Source of the DNA: Allorhizobium paknamense
Lineage (GTDB): Bacteria > Pseudomonadota > Alphaproteobacteria > Rhizobiales > Rhizobiaceae
Reading direction: 5' to 3'
DNA length: 64,000 nt
Assembly: GCF_030815125.1 (NCBI RefSeq)
Contig: NZ_JAUSWH010000014.1
Coordinates: 1 to 64,000, forward strand
Below the pieces are notes generated by a model, which was given only the letters and a program-made list of their open reading frames with translations, searched no databases and was not told the origin of the DNA. The translations under genes were made by a program, and so were the position numbers. Below, piece by piece: positions 8,719-18,969 of this stretch; within the stretch, counting starts at the first letter, position 1, and the number at the start of each line of letters is the position of its first letter.

Positions 8719-11328
8719 TTACCGTTCGATGATATCGGATTCCGTCGGCACCAGGATTTCCCGCTTGCCGGCATGGTTGGCGGGGCCAATGACGCCTTCC
8801 TGCTCCATGCGCTCGATCAGCGAGGCCGCCCTGTTATAGCCGATGCCGAGACGGCGCTGGATATAGGACGTGGATGCCTTGCCATCGCGCAGCACGATGG
8901 CGACTGCCTGATCATAAGGGTCGTCCGAATCGGAGAGATTGCCGGTTCCGGCAGGGCCATCGCCATCCTCGTCATCCTCATCGATGGTGATGGCCTCGAG
9001 ATAGTCAGGCGCGCCCTGCGTCTTGAGATAGGCAACGATGTCTTCCACCTCGTTGTCCGAGACGAAAGGCCCGTGTACGCGCTGAATGCGCCCGCCGCCC
9101 GCCATGTAGAGCATGTCACCCATGCCCAGCAATTGTTCGGCCCCCTGCTCGCCTAGAATGGTGCGGCTGTCGATTTTCGATGTCACCTGGAAGGAGATGC
9201 GGGTCGGGAAATTCGCCTTGATCGTGCCGGTGATCACGTCCACCGAAGGGCGCTGCGTGGCCATGATGACGTGGATGCCTGCCGCGCGCGCCATTTGCGC
9301 CAGACGCTGCACCGCGCCTTCGATATCCTTGCCCGCCACCATCATCAGGTCGGCCATTTCGTCAATGATCACGACGATATAGGGCATGGGCTTGAGATCG
9401 AAGGTTTCGGTTTCATACATCGCTTCGCCCGTCTGGCGGTCGAAGCCGGTCTGCACCGTGCGGGTCAGCACCTCGCCCTTTTCAATGGCCTGTTCGACGC
9501 GGCTGTTGAAGCCGTCGATGTTGCGCACACCGATCTTGGACATTTTCTTGTAGCGCTCTTCCATCTCGCGCACGGTCCATTTCAGCGCCACCACGGCCTT
9601 TTTCGGATCGGTCACGACAGGCGACAGCAGATGCGGTATGCCGTCATAGATGGAGAGTTCCAGCATTTTCGGATCGATCATGATCAGGCGGCATTTTTCC
9701 GGCGGCAGCCGGTAAATCAGCGACAGGATCATGGTGTTGACGGCAACGGATTTACCTGAACCGGTGGTGCCCGCGACCAGAAGATGCGGCATCTTGGCCA
9801 GATCGGCAATCACCGGCTCGCCGCCAATCGTCTTGCCCAGCGCCATGGCAAGCTTGGCCTTGGAGCCCTCGAATTCGCGATTGCCGATCAGTTCACGCAG
9901 GAAAACCGTCTCGCGGGTTCGGTTCGGCAGTTCGATGCCGATGGCATTGCGGCCCGGCACCACGGCGACGCGCGCGGCAATGGCGCTCATCGAGCGGGCA
10001 ATATCGTCGGCAAGCCCGATGACACGGGACGACTTGATCCCCGGGGCAGGCTCCAGCTCGTAAAGGGTTACGACCGGGCCGGGGCGCACTTCGATAATGT
10101 CGCCCTTGACGCCAAAATCCTCCAGCACGCCTTCCAGCATCCGGGCATTGTGCTCCAGCTGGTCGGCGGAAAGGCTGGCATCCTTGGCAACGGCGCGCGG
10201 CTGGGCCAGAAGTTCGATGGACGGAAGCTGATAGCCCCGGCCATTGTTGGGCGAAAAACCCTGAGCCGGACGCGAGCGCTCCGGTGGCGGCGGCGCCACG
10301 CGGCGGCGGGCGGGCACAGGCGCGGGTTCGTCCTCCTCGTCATCGAAGAGAATATCGTCATGGGAGCGGCCCCGTGCCTTAAGATCCGGCATGGGCAGAT
10401 CGTCTTCGTCATCGAGCGAGACCGGGGGCGCGCCAATGCGGCGGCGGCTCGGCTGCTCGAAGGAAGGCTCGGCGCGGCTGCGGCCACTTCTCTCCGCCAC
10501 GGGCGCGGCAAACTCTTCCTGATCGTTGAAGTCGTAGGGCTGGTCGAAATCGGCCCTTTCGCGCCGCTGCGGCGGCAGGCCGGCAAGACGGCGCAGACGG
10601 GCCTGCGAGGTAAACCAGGCATGGGTGAGCCCGCCCACCAGAAGCGCAATCGGCCCGGCGCGCTCATCGTCCTCTTCTTCCTCCTCGATGGCCACAGCCT
10701 TGGAGCGGGAAGCCTTGACCGGCAGTTCCGGGATATCATCCTCGAAATCGTCTTCCCGCCCGATGATCGCCGAGGCAAACAGCATCAGCCACAGCATCGG
10801 CACGGCAAAGACCGCACCCAGCACCATGGCGAAGGTGCCTGTGGGATAGGCGCCGACGAACAGCGCCGGAAAGCGCAGGATCATATCGCCGATGACCCCG
10901 CCAATGCCGTTGGGTAGTGGCCAGGTGGCTGGCGGCGGAAAACAGCCGAAAACGGCGGCACCAGCCACGGCGCTGGCGCCCCAGGCCATCAGGCGGCGCG
11001 ACAGGCGGCGCACGCGGCGTCCGGAAATCAGCGCCAGCGACCATGCCAGCACCGGCAGCAGCGACAGGACGGCGGAGAGGCCGAGAAATTGCATGGCAAG
11101 ATCGGCAAAGGCAGCACCGGGGTGCCCCAGAATATTGGTGGGTGCGCGCGCCGTGGCATAGGAGAAGCTCGGATCGGCGACATTCCAGGTGGCCAGTGCC
11201 GCCACCGCCGCCATCAGCCCGAGAAAGATGCCGAAACCGATCAGCGACAGAAACTGCCGATACAGGAAGCCGAACACGATGCTGCGCGGCGACCGTCGTT
11301 CCATTGCTGCCAGCGTGCTTCTGCTCAT
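8719..11328 (-). CDS. ftsK: DNA translocase FtsK
   Basis: FtsK anchors at the division septum and pumps chromosomal DNA to allow dimer resolution. The 869-residue protein has an N-terminal membrane part with about four hydrophobic segments (residues 15-210), a linker rich in Asp, Glu, Arg and Pro (about 210-380), the motor with Walker A GTTGSGKS at 520-527 and Walker [13 protein letters not shown], the [12 protein letters not shown] segment, and a C-terminal winged-helix gamma domain ([21 protein letters not shown]) that reads KOPS sites. The start at 11328 ([13 protein letters not shown]) fits related proteins, but GTG 11388 or ATG 11370 in frame cannot be excluded. A perfect full CtrA box lies about 105 bp upstream. 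Confidence 0.95.
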   Translation of the reverse strand: MSRSTLAAMERRSPRSIVFGFLYRQFLSLIGFGIFLGLMAAVAALATWNVADPSFSYATARAPTNILGHPGAAFADLAMQFLGLSAVLSLLPVLAWSLALISGRRVRRLSRRLMAWGASAVAGAAVFGCFPPPATWPLPNGIGGVIGDMILRFPALFVGAYPTGTFAMVLGAVFAVPMLWLMLFASAIIGREDDFEDDIPELPVKASRSKAVAIEEEEEDDERAGPIALLVGGLTHAWFTSQARLRRLAGLPPQRRERADFDQPYDFNDQEEFAAPVAERSGRSRAEPSFEQPSRRRIGAPPVSLDDEDDLPMPDLKARGRSHDDILFDDEEDEPAPVPARRRVAPPPPERSRPAQGFSPNNGRGYQLPSIELLAQPRAVAKDASLSADQLEHNARMLEGVLEDFGVKGDIIEVRPGPVVTLYELEPAPGIKSSRVIGLADDIARSMSAIAARVAVVPGRNAIGIELPNRTRETVFLRELIGNREFEGSKAKLAMALGKTIGGEPVIADLAKMPHLLVAGTTGSGKSVAVNTMILSLIYRLPPEKCRLIMIDPKMLELSIYDGIPHLLSPVVTDPKKAVVALKWTVREMEERYKKMSKIGVRNIDGFNSRVEQAIEKGEVLTRTVQTGFDRQTGEAMYETETFDLKPMPYIVVIIDEMADLMMVAGKDIEGAVQRLAQMARAAGIHVIMATQRPSVDVITGTIKANFPTRISFQVTSKIDSRTILGEQGAEQLLGMGDMLYMAGGGRIQRVHGPFVSDNEVEDIVAYLKTQGAPDYLEAITIDEDDEDGDGPAGTGNLSDSDDPYDQAVAIVLRDGKASTSYIQRRLGIGYNRAASLIERMEQEGVIGPANHAGKREILVPTESDIIER

Positions 11329-11432
11329 CCGTTTCGCCTGCCAATCCTGTTCGAAACCGTTGCCGGACATGGTGCCCGCACGGTTCACAAGATCGGGCGG
11401 GCTTCCGAATCAGAAGAATATCAGCAGGGGGG

Positions 11433-11448
11433 TTAATGTTCTTTTAAC
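11433..11448 (-). promoter_or_regulatory. full CtrA box upstream of ftsK
   Basis: TTAA, seven bases, TTAAC: a perfect match to the full CtrA consensus TTAA-N7-TTAAC. It lies 105 bp before the ftsK start and downstream of the neighbouring gene on the same strand, so ftsK is the only gene it can serve. CtrA control of division genes is established in alphaproteobacteria; action here is inferred. Confidence 0.6.
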
Positions 11449-11450
11449 CA

Positions 11451-11480
11451 TGAGGGACGTCCTCGATCAGCGGTCCCTCA
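11451..11480 (-). terminator. terminator-like hairpin after the MCP-like gene
   Basis: TGAGGGAC (11451-11458) pairs with GTCCCTCA (11473-11480). On the minus strand it starts a few bases after the stop codon of the MCP-like gene and is followed by an A/T-rich stretch rather than a clean T-run. Confidence 0.45.
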
Positions 11481-11485
11481 CCCGC

Positions 11486-13231
11486 TCAAAACAACGCGGC
11501 GGCGATCAGGTCGTCATCATCACCGGCATTGCTTGCAGGCGCGCTCGTGGTTTCAACGGCCCTGTCCATGGGCAGCAGGTTCTGATGGATCGTGCGTTCC
11601 TGCGCCATGGTGTAGATCGCAAAAATCCTTGCACTCAGCTCCGCCATCAGCGGATGCGACAGGTTCAGGTGGTGGCCCCGGCTCAAATGCGGTTCCAGTT
11701 GCGCGACGCAATTGTCCAGCATTGCGGCCAGTTGATCCTTGAAATCCAGTGTGGAGACAGCGGCATTGATGCGGGTAAAGACCTGCTGGCCCTCTTCGAA
11801 AAAGACCTTGAGCCCCTGATCCATCTGGCCAGACACCGCCTCCAGCGCGGTCAGCGCCGCCTGCAGCGGCTCGTTGATATGGTCGATATCGCCATTCTGA
11901 TCCGCAACCAGCGTCAGGGTGACGTCTTCCACCCGGCGCATATCCTCGACAATGGCGTCCGCCGGCGTTTCAAGCTTGGCGGCGAAGGTGCGCAACTCGC
12001 CGCTGACGACATTGACCGAGCGCCCCTGATCCCCCAGCCGCGAGCAGCGCAGGTTGGAGTTGAGCGCCATGTAATGAATATCCGTCTTGATCGCACGGAT
12101 CGTTTCGATCCCGGCCAGAAGCTCCTGCGCCGTCTGCGTGACGGAGCCGACAAGACCGTCGGATTGCTGGCCGCGTTCCTGCACCCGTTGCGAAAGATCG
12201 CAGGCCTGGCGGATATCCGCCTGCATCCGGTGCAGCAGGCTTTCCCCCTCGCCGCCGCCAGAGCGGTTCAACTCGTCCCTCAGCGTCAGGATTTGCGCGG
12301 CATCGGCGGTGAAGCTGGAAATGGTTTCGAAGATCGCTGCGCATTTCTGCCGGAAATCGGTGAGCATGTCCTGCAATTGCGCATGGGCAAGATCGAGGAT
12401 CGCCTGCCGGAAGTGGCCCGCCGCCTCCGCCTCCCCGGCGGGAAGCCGGGCAAGCTGTTCCTCCAGATAGTCGAAGCTCGTCTGCACATGCTCGATGCGC
12501 TGGCGGGTGATGTCGCCGATCTGCAAGGCGGAGAGCACGGTGCCGACCTTGCTCTGGATGCCGAGCGCGATGGCTTTGACGTCGCGGGCAATCGCCCCCA
12601 TGCTGCGATGCTGGTTTGCAAGCTCGGCGGAGCTTTTTTCAAGGCTCGCCGCAATCTTCGGCACCGTCTCGCGAAATTCCGTCAAAATGCCTTCCGAAAA
12701 GCTGCGGGCGGTATCGAGCTGGCCGCGCATGCCGGACAAATGCTCGGCAAAACGGTCGATCTCGGTGGCGCCCGACTGAATACGCTCCTGGATTTCCTCG
12801 GCAAAACCGGCAAATTCAGCGATCCCGGCCCCCGTGATCTTCACGGTGATGGCAAAGGTGCCGAGATAGCGGATGATCTCGCGCATCTCCACCACGTGAT
12901 CCTGGGTGGAATGGCACAGATCGGTAATGCGGTTGAAGGAAACCTGCCGGGCCTCGGCCAGATCGGGCAGCCGGGCGAGATCCGCCACGGTGCGCCGCAG
13001 GCCCGTAACGGTGGTCTCCGTGGTCTTGCCGTCCAGGATACCGGCGAGGCTATTCAGGCTCTCCACCAGGCCGTTGATGATCTCGGTCACGGAGATCAGC
13101 GCATTGCCGCCGTCCAGAAAGGATTTTTCCAGCCGCGAATGGGTGGCCGCCAGCACGGTCTGGAGATCGTTTGCCCCCCGGAAGGACGAGGAAATTGGCT
13201 TGGGCTGGGAATACACGGCGTGACCTTTCAT
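11486..13231 (-). CDS. soluble MCP-like coiled-coil protein with degenerate signalling tip
   Basis: A 581-residue, largely helical protein without a signal peptide or convincing membrane segment. Around residues 380-420 it reads YMALNSNLRCSRLGDQGRSV then NVVSGELRTFAAKL, recognisably the hairpin tip of methyl-accepting chemotaxis proteins (canonical [26 protein letters not shown]) but with key positions changed, including the Glu-Ala-Ala-Arg core. The rest shows heptad-like runs and no sensor domain I recognise. It lies downstream of the che operon and the ParA gene on the same strand. It may be a diverged cytoplasmic receptor or a scaffold. The start at 13231 lies just inside a hairpin element; a longer frame runs up to 13360. 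Confidence 0.6.
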   Translation of the reverse strand: MKGHAVYSQPKPISSSFRGANDLQTVLAATHSRLEKSFLDGGNALISVTEIINGLVESLNSLAGILDGKTTETTVTGLRRTVADLARLPDLAEARQVSFNRITDLCHSTQDHVVEMREIIRYLGTFAITVKITGAGIAEFAGFAEEIQERIQSGATEIDRFAEHLSGMRGQLDTARSFSEGILTEFRETVPKIAASLEKSSAELANQHRSMGAIARDVKAIALGIQSKVGTVLSALQIGDITRQRIEHVQTSFDYLEEQLARLPAGEAEAAGHFRQAILDLAHAQLQDMLTDFRQKCAAIFETISSFTADAAQILTLRDELNRSGGGEGESLLHRMQADIRQACDLSQRVQERGQQSDGLVGSVTQTAQELLAGIETIRAIKTDIHYMALNSNLRCSRLGDQGRSVNVVSGELRTFAAKLETPADAIVEDMRRVEDVTLTLVADQNGDIDHINEPLQAALTALEAVSGQMDQGLKVFFEEGQQVFTRINAAVSTLDFKDQLAAMLDNCVAQLEPHLSRGHHLNLSHPLMAELSARIFAIYTMAQERTIHQNLLPMDRAVETTSAPASNAGDDDDLIAAALF

Positions 13232-13246
13232 GGCTCTTTCGCTCAA

Positions 13247-13355
13247 TTCCGAAGTCTGTCCGGTTCCTAATGAACCGGACAGACTTCGGAATTCCTCGTT
13301 TTCGTTTGTCTTTTCGGGAAAACCGGCTCCCACTTTTCCCGGACAAACTTTAGGA
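13247..13355 (+). repeat. family A mosaic element, complete, with 20-bp perfect hairpin
   Basis: TTCCGAAGTCTGTCCGGTTC and its exact complement face each other across CTAAT (about 13248-13292). The constant module follows to about 13355 (TCGGGAAAACCGGCTCCCACTTTTCCCGG). It separates the MCP-like gene from the ParA gene. Confidence 0.75.
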
Positions 13356-13447
13356 CACAAAGAAGAATAGCAGGTAAATCCGTTTCAAATTCACACGAAT
13401 TCCCATCAACGAACACCAGACCCAGCCACGAAGTCCCAAAATAGGCG

Positions 13448-14131
13448 TCAGGCCGCTGCGGTGCTGCGGGCCTGCGGCATCAGGGCCAGAACTTCGTCCG
13501 CATAGGCTTCGGCATTGGCCAGCGCCTTGGCAAGATTGCTAACCTTCTGCGGCTCCAGCATATGCAGGGCGCGGCGATATTCGAACATGTCGCGAAAGGC
13601 GGCCCGTTCGATGATCGGCGTATCCAGCACATGCACCGAGCGTGCCGCCAGCAGGCTCTTCACCGCCTGCAGGCCGCGCGTCGTCACCATGGAGTTGACG
13701 CGCGAAAGCAGGACCGAAAACGGGATGGAAATTCCGGCCTTGCGATCCAGATATTGCAGCAGTTCGATGACCTGCGCCCCGCCCTGGGCATCCATGCTGC
13801 TGCCCTGAATGGGAATGATCACATGATCGGAAAGCCCAAGCGCGGTGGCGAGAAGCGGCGATTGCGCGCCCGGCAGATCGACGATCACATGATCCACCTC
13901 GCCCTGATAGGCGGTGATCGTGCGCTGCAGGGCCGCCACCGACACATAGGTCGCCACCGTCAGCCGCCCGCAGGCCGGTGCCTCTTCGAACCAGCGGGAA
14001 ATCCAGCGCTGCGGATCGGTATCGATCACCGCCACGCGAAAGCCGCGGCGGCCAAGCTCCGTGGCCAGCAACAGCACCGCCGTGGTTTTTCCCGCGCCGC
14101 CCTTGGTATTGGCAAAGGTGATGATGGGCAT
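13448..14131 (-). CDS. ParA-family ATPase, short (VirC1/MinD-like)
   Basis: A 227-residue deviant Walker ATPase: KGGAGKTT at residues 10-17 with the signature first Lys, VAVIDTDPQRWISRW (switch I), and VIVDLPGAQSPLL (switch II). It lacks the N-terminal DNA-binding region of plasmid ParA proteins and has no ParB partner nearby. This short type includes VirC1 and the ParC-like ATPases that place chemotaxis arrays in some bacteria. Its position 181 bp after cheB, on the same strand, makes array or receptor positioning an attractive guess only. The ATG at 14131 is preceded by GAGG at eight bases. Confidence 0.82.
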   Translation of the reverse strand: MPIITFANTKGGAGKTTAVLLLATELGRRGFRVAVIDTDPQRWISRWFEEAPACGRLTVATYVSVAALQRTITAYQGEVDHVIVDLPGAQSPLLATALGLSDHVIIPIQGSSMDAQGGAQVIELLQYLDRKAGISIPFSVLLSRVNSMVTTRGLQAVKSLLAARSVHVLDTPIIERAAFRDMFEYRRALHMLEPQKVSNLAKALANAEAYADEVLALMPQARSTAAA

Positions 14132-14312
14132 GGGCTTGACCTCTTTCAGCCTGAACAGCTGGCTCGGATACCATTGCCCCGCAAAATGCTGCGCAGGGGT
14201 CGGCATCCGCACCGGATTTCCTCGAAATCGCTTATATGTGCCTGCCCGGACTGGATCGAAGCTTATGGTGACGCAACCCAAAAGCGAAATCCTCTCCTTT
14301 CAGATTCACATT

Positions 14313-15395
14313 TCATCGCCGCTGGTCCTCCGCCAGAATCTCCGAAGCCAGCAGCGATAGCGGCAGCACCTTGCCAACACCGCCATGGGCAATCGCCTCC
14401 TTGGGCATGCCAAAGACGATGGAGCTCGCCTCATCCTGGGCCACGGTCTGCGCTCCGGCGGCCTGCATCTCCTTCAATCCACGCGCGCCGTCATCGCCCA
14501 TGCCGGTCATGATGATGCCCATGGCATTGGCCCCTGCGGCGCTGGCCGCCGAGCGGAACAGCACATCCACCGAGGGGCGATGGCGGGAGACCAGCGGCCC
14601 CTCGCGCACAGAGACCTGATAGCGTGCGCCGCGCCGCTCCAGCAGCATGTGCCGGTTGCCAGGGGCAATCAGCACGTGACCGCGCAGGACCGGATCGCCA
14701 TCCTCCGCCTCCTTGATATCCATGGCGCAAAGACCATTGAGCCGCCGGGCAAAGGCTGCCGTGAACTTCTCCGGCATGTGCTGGACGATGACGATGCCCG
14801 GCGCATTGGCGGGCAGTTTTTCCAGCACCTCCCGCAAGGCCTCGGTGCCGCCGGTCGATGCGCCGATACAGATGACCATTTCCGTGGTGCGGGCCATCGC
14901 CCGGCCGGAGGGTGGCGGCAGCACGGCATCGGCGGTCAGTTTCTGCTCGGGCGTATCGGCGGGCTTGCGCAGCAGACGGCGCTTTTCCAGCCGGGCATGG
15001 GCCGCGCTCTTCACCACATCGCAGATATGGGCGGCCTGTTCCGCCAGATGTTCAGCCACGCCGATGCGCGGCTTCAAGAGAACATCCACGGCCCCGGCCT
15101 CCATGGCCTGCATCAGCGTTTCACTGCCGGCATCGGTCAGGGAAGAGCACATCACGACGGGAATGGGCCGCTGCGCCATCAGCTTGCGCAGGAAGGTAAT
15201 GCCATCCATGCGCGGCATTTCCACGTCGAGCGTGATCACATCGGGGATTTCCTCGGCGATCTTGCGCGCGGCGACAAAGGGGTCTGAGGCCGTTCCCATG
15301 ACCTCAATGGCTGGATCGGATTCCAGCACGCTGGTCAGCGTCTGCCGGACACTGGCGGAATCGTCGATGATCAGCACACGGGTCTTTTTCGGCAT
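14313..15395 (-). CDS. cheB: chemotaxis response regulator methylesterase/deamidase CheB
   Basis: CheB removes methyl groups from receptor glutamates when phosphorylated by CheA. The 360-residue protein has a receiver domain (residues 5-125, phosphoacceptor Asp57 in [11 protein letters not shown]) and a methylesterase domain (about 170-355) with Ser180 in GASTGG, His206 in VQHMPEKF and the catalytic Asp in [11 protein letters not shown]. It is the last gene of the tight che operon, three bases after cheR. Confidence 0.96.
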   Translation of the reverse strand: MPKKTRVLIIDDSASVRQTLTSVLESDPAIEVMGTASDPFVAARKIAEEIPDVITLDVEMPRMDGITFLRKLMAQRPIPVVMCSSLTDAGSETLMQAMEAGAVDVLLKPRIGVAEHLAEQAAHICDVVKSAAHARLEKRRLLRKPADTPEQKLTADAVLPPPSGRAMARTTEMVICIGASTGGTEALREVLEKLPANAPGIVIVQHMPEKFTAAFARRLNGLCAMDIKEAEDGDPVLRGHVLIAPGNRHMLLERRGARYQVSVREGPLVSRHRPSVDVLFRSAASAAGANAMGIIMTGMGDDGARGLKEMQAAGAQTVAQDEASSIVFGMPKEAIAHGGVGKVLPLSLLASEILAEDQRR

Positions 15396-15398
15396 GCT

Positions 15399-16265
15399 TC
15401 AAACCTTTTGAAAAACCGTATTTCCCAGCTGACGGATCGGCAAATTCATACCCGCCACCGATTCCGAATGGCCGACGAACAGATAGCCGCCCTCGTCCAA
15501 GCACTGGCAAAGCCTGGAGAGCACCTTGAGCTGGGTTTCCTTGTTGAAATAGATCAGCACGTTGCGGCAGAAGATGATGTGCATGGGCTGGCCGACGGGA
15601 TAGCTCTCATCCATCAGGTTCAGCCGGGCAAAGCCCACCTTGGCGCGCAGTTTTGGGGAAATACGCACCTCGCCGCGCGCACGGTCCCGCGCCTGCATCA
15701 CATAGCGGGACATATAAGGTGGTGGCACCGGCTGCAGCATTTCGGCGGGATAGATGCCGCGATGGGCCCTTTCCAGTACCTCGCAGGAGAGATCCGTGGC
15801 CAGGATGCGGAAATCCGGACCACCGCTCTGTTCGGCGTAATCGGCCATGACCATGGCGAGCGTATAGGGTTCCGCGCCGATGGAACAGGCCGAACTCCAG
15901 GCCCGGACCTGACGATGCCCCTCAGCCGCAAGGGCGGGAAGGGCCTTCTGGGCCAGAAACTCGAAGTGGCTTGGTTCACGGAAGAAATCCGTCTTGTTGG
16001 TGGTGACGGCATCTACCAGATGGATCAGCTCGGTTTCGAGCCCGCCTTCATCGAAGACGTGGTCGCAATAGGCATCGAAGCTGGTAAAACCGGTGGCGCG
16101 CAGACGGCGGCGCAGACGGCCCTCCAGCATCGTCACCTTGGTTTCCGGCATCTTGATGCCGCTATAGTCGAAGATGAAACTGGAAAGCCGCCGGAAATTG
16201 CGCGGGCTGATCCGGTCAGGATCCAGCGGCGGCAAGGAGGCGGAGACGCTTGCGCTCTCAAGCAT
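15399..16265 (-). CDS. cheR: chemotaxis protein methyltransferase CheR
   Basis: CheR uses SAM to methylate receptor glutamates. The 288-residue protein has the helical N-terminal domain (about 15-90) and the SAM-binding domain: AWSSACSIGAEPYTLAMVM, ILATDLSCEVLERA, and FCRNVLIYF near the end. Length and order fit the family. Its start overlaps the cheW stop by eight bases, and cheB begins three bases after its stop, implying translational coupling. Confidence 0.96.
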   Translation of the reverse strand: MLESASVSASLPPLDPDRISPRNFRRLSSFIFDYSGIKMPETKVTMLEGRLRRRLRATGFTSFDAYCDHVFDEGGLETELIHLVDAVTTNKTDFFREPSHFEFLAQKALPALAAEGHRQVRAWSSACSIGAEPYTLAMVMADYAEQSGGPDFRILATDLSCEVLERAHRGIYPAEMLQPVPPPYMSRYVMQARDRARGEVRISPKLRAKVGFARLNLMDESYPVGQPMHIIFCRNVLIYFNKETQLKVLSRLCQCLDEGGYLFVGHSESVAGMNLPIRQLGNTVFQKV

Positions 16266-16755
16266 GGGCCATCTCCGGCAGATTGGTCAGCGCCGGTGTT
16301 TCGGCGGCGGTGAAGAGCCGCACGAGATCGATGATCACCACGAATCCTGTCTCCCGTCGCACGACGCCGCGAATGTAATCGCTGCGCCAGGCGATGCCGA
16401 TATCCGGCGCGCCCTCGATCTGCTCGAGCCGGAAGGGAATGACCTCGAACACCCGGTCCGCGACCAGCCCCACCGTCAGCACGCGATCGGCAAGCGGAAT
16501 ATCCATGACGAGAATGCGGGTATGCTGGGTCTTGACCGTGCGGGTACGGCCAAGCTTCAGACGCAGGTCGATGATCGGCACGCCCTGGCCGCGCACGTCG
16601 CGCAGCCCGAGCAGATATTCGGGACCATGAGGGAGTTGGAAACTCTCCTCATGATCGAGGATTTCGCGCACCGATTCCACCGGCACGGCAAAGACTTCCT
16701 CCCCCAGGCTGAAGGTCACGAACTGGGCTTCGCGTTTTTCAGCCGCCATGCTCAT
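16258..16755 (-). CDS. cheW: chemotaxis coupling protein CheW (second copy in operon)
   Basis: CheW links receptors to CheA. This 165-residue protein is a single CheW domain ([87 protein letters not shown]). It overlaps the mcp gene by four bases and cheR by eight. It differs clearly from the other CheW in the operon, so the two may recruit different partners or fill different places in the array. Confidence 0.95.
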   Translation of the reverse strand: MSMAAEKREAQFVTFSLGEEVFAVPVESVREILDHEESFQLPHGPEYLLGLRDVRGQGVPIIDLRLKLGRTRTVKTQHTRILVMDIPLADRVLTVGLVADRVFEVIPFRLEQIEGAPDIGIAWRSDYIRGVVRRETGFVVIIDLVRLFTAAETPALTNLPEMAHA

Positions 16756-18437
16756 GCGCTTTCCCGGAAGTGGCGGTCTTCCTCGTCGGCGCCGCCCATG
16801 GAAAGGTCGAGCGCAAAGCCCTTGGCGCGGGCCTGCTGCTGGGAAACCGACTGGCCGGAGCCCTGGCGCGGCGAGGCCGAAACCGGACGCGCTGCCGGGC
16901 GCGGGGCCTCCTGCCGGATGCGGCGTACCGGCTCGCTCGGCTTGCCGCCATCCACCTTGAAGAAGGCAATGGAGGTTTGCAGCTCTTCGGCCTGGGCGGC
17001 CAGCTCTTCCGACGTCGCCGACATTTCCTCCGAGGCGCTGGCATTGCGCTGGATCACCTTGTCGAGCTGCTGGATCGCCTCATTGATCTGGCTGGCGCCG
17101 ATATCCTGCTCGCGGCAGGCGGCGGAGATTTCCGAAACCAGTTCCGCCGTCTTGCGGATATCCGGCACCAGACGGTTCAGCATGTCGCCAGCCTGGGTGG
17201 CCACCTGCACGGTGTCGCCGGAAAGCGTGCTGATTTCGGCAGCAGCGGCCTGGCTGCGCTCGGCAAGCTTGCGCACTTCCGAGGCAACCACGGCGAAGCC
17301 CTTGCCATGCTCACCGGCACGCGCCGCTTCGACGGCGGCATTGAGCGCCAGAAGATCGGTCTGGCGGGCGATTTCCTGCACAATGGAAATCTTCTCGGCA
17401 ATCGTGCGCATGGCGGTTACGGCACGCGAGACGGCCTCGCCGCTCACTTCGGCATCCTTGGCGGACTGGCGGGCAATCTTTTCCGTCTGGGCGGCATTGT
17501 CGGCGTTCTGCTTAATGTTGGCGGCCATCTCTTCCATGGAAGCCGAGGCTTCCTCGGCGGCAGATGCCTGTTCGGTGGCGCCTTCCGACAATTGTTCGGA
17601 GCTGGAGGAGAGTTCCTGGCTACCGGACGAGACATTATCGGCAGACGACAGCGCGTCGGCGACAACGCCGCGCAGCCGTTCGATCATGGTGTTCACATAT
17701 TGCAGAAGCTCGCCAATCTCGTCGCGCGAGGTGATCTTCGCATATTCGGTCAGGTCGCCTTCGGAAACCTTGCGAACGGCATGGACGGCACGATTGATAC
17801 CGCCGGTGATGCTGACGACGATCCAGAAGGCTGCAACCACGCTGACCAGAGTGGCAAAGCCGGCCAGTGACAGCAGCGTCAGGCGGATATTCGCATAATC
17901 CTGATTGGTCTGTTCATCCGTATCGCGCAACCGCTCACGCTCGATATTGACGATCTGCTCAAGCAGCTTGTCTATTTCACCGGTGGTAGTGCGCAGTTCA
18001 CCGTTGGAGACCTTGATGGCAGCAGCCCGGTCGCCTGCATTGAGGAAGCCAAGCATCTTTTCATCCTGCTGGCGGAACTGGAGATTGAGCTCGGCCACCT
18101 TGTCCCAGATTGGCTTGCCTGCACTGGTCGCTTTCGATTTGGCGGCCTCGAGATCGGCCTCCAGTTCGGTACGGAGTTCCCGTGAGCGCTTGAGTGCGCG
18201 ATCGGTTTCCTCCTGGCTGTCGGAAAGCAGCAGGTTTTTCTGCTGGCGCACGATCTGCGCCTGATTGCCCTGCAAGATGAGTGCCAGGCGCAACCGGTCC
18301 ACTGGGCCGGCAAAGGCGTCGGTGATGGCGGTATTCATGGAAGAGACGCTGGAAATGCCCAGAACGGCACTTGCAATGAGCAGGGCCACGACGAAGCCGA
18401 AAGTCAGGGCAAGTTTCAGTTTGATGGTGAATCGCAT
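16752..18437 (-). CDS. methyl-accepting chemotaxis protein (membrane receptor)
   Basis: A 561-residue transmembrane receptor: TM1 at residues 9-29, a helical periplasmic sensor of about 155 residues (four-helix-bundle type; ligand unknown), TM2 at 187-209, HAMP (about 210-262), and a cytoplasmic signalling hairpin whose tip reads [20 protein letters not shown]. The C-terminus ends in FRESA without the NWETF-type CheR tether. It is the only receptor in the operon. A start at 18437 is backed by GAGG five bases upstream; a longer open frame up to 18611 overlaps the preceding cheW and is rejected. Confidence 0.95.
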   Translation of the reverse strand: MRFTIKLKLALTFGFVVALLIASAVLGISSVSSMNTAITDAFAGPVDRLRLALILQGNQAQIVRQQKNLLLSDSQEETDRALKRSRELRTELEADLEAAKSKATSAGKPIWDKVAELNLQFRQQDEKMLGFLNAGDRAAAIKVSNGELRTTTGEIDKLLEQIVNIERERLRDTDEQTNQDYANIRLTLLSLAGFATLVSVVAAFWIVVSITGGINRAVHAVRKVSEGDLTEYAKITSRDEIGELLQYVNTMIERLRGVVADALSSADNVSSGSQELSSSSEQLSEGATEQASAAEEASASMEEMAANIKQNADNAAQTEKIARQSAKDAEVSGEAVSRAVTAMRTIAEKISIVQEIARQTDLLALNAAVEAARAGEHGKGFAVVASEVRKLAERSQAAAAEISTLSGDTVQVATQAGDMLNRLVPDIRKTAELVSEISAACREQDIGASQINEAIQQLDKVIQRNASASEEMSATSEELAAQAEELQTSIAFFKVDGGKPSEPVRRIRQEAPRPAARPVSASPRQGSGQSVSQQQARAKGFALDLSMGGADEEDRHFRESA

Positions 18438-18447
18438 GGCATCCTCG

Positions 18448-18969
18448 TTAGGAAGAGGTGGCGGCAGTGAGGACTGCCCGCTCGGTGTGATGGGAGAAAA
18501 TCGCCAGGAGGTCGGGGAGAATGATGAATTCACCTCCGCGCTTGACAAGGCAATCGATGAAGTCGGCACGCCAGCGCATGCCGATGGCCGGGGGCGGTTC
18601 ACTGGCGGCACGGGTCAGCGATGTCACTTCGTAGACCCTGTCGGTGCGGATACCGACCAGGATGGGCTCGCCCTCCATGTCGATCTCCGCCACGATGATG
18701 CGGCTATCGATGGTCGCCACCGCCGGCATCATGCCGAAGGCGAGCCTGATATCGGCAAGCGGTATGACCTTGCCGCGAAAATTGATGACGCTGGAGACGA
18801 AAGGCCGCGCCCCCGGCACCAGGGTTTCCGGCAGGAGATCGATGATTTCCTGCACCATGGTGGCCTTGATGGCGAAGGTCTCGGCGCCGAGGGTGAAGGT
18901 CAGCACGGAGAGATCGTCCTGATCGCCCCAGACCTCGTGAAAATCACGTTTGACGATGTTGGCGTTCAT
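18448..18969 (-). CDS. cheW: chemotaxis coupling protein CheW (first copy in operon)
   Basis: A 173-residue single-domain CheW ([91 protein letters not shown]). It overlaps the cheA stop by four bases and is followed ten bases later by the receptor gene, so it is probably the main adaptor for that receptor. Confidence 0.95.
   Translation of the reverse strand: MNANIVKRDFHEVWGDQDDLSVLTFTLGAETFAIKATMVQEIIDLLPETLVPGARPFVSSVINFRGKVIPLADIRLAFGMMPAVATIDSRIIVAEIDMEGEPILVGIRTDRVYEVTSLTRAASEPPPAIGMRWRADFIDCLVKRGGEFIILPDLLAIFSHHTERAVLTAATSS

Noticed and set aside
11189..13270. 693-codon frame antisense to the MCP-like gene and the start of ftsK
   Set aside because: It spans two genes and the CtrA-box region, and has shadow-type composition. 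The sense frame has the MCP tip motif and heptads.
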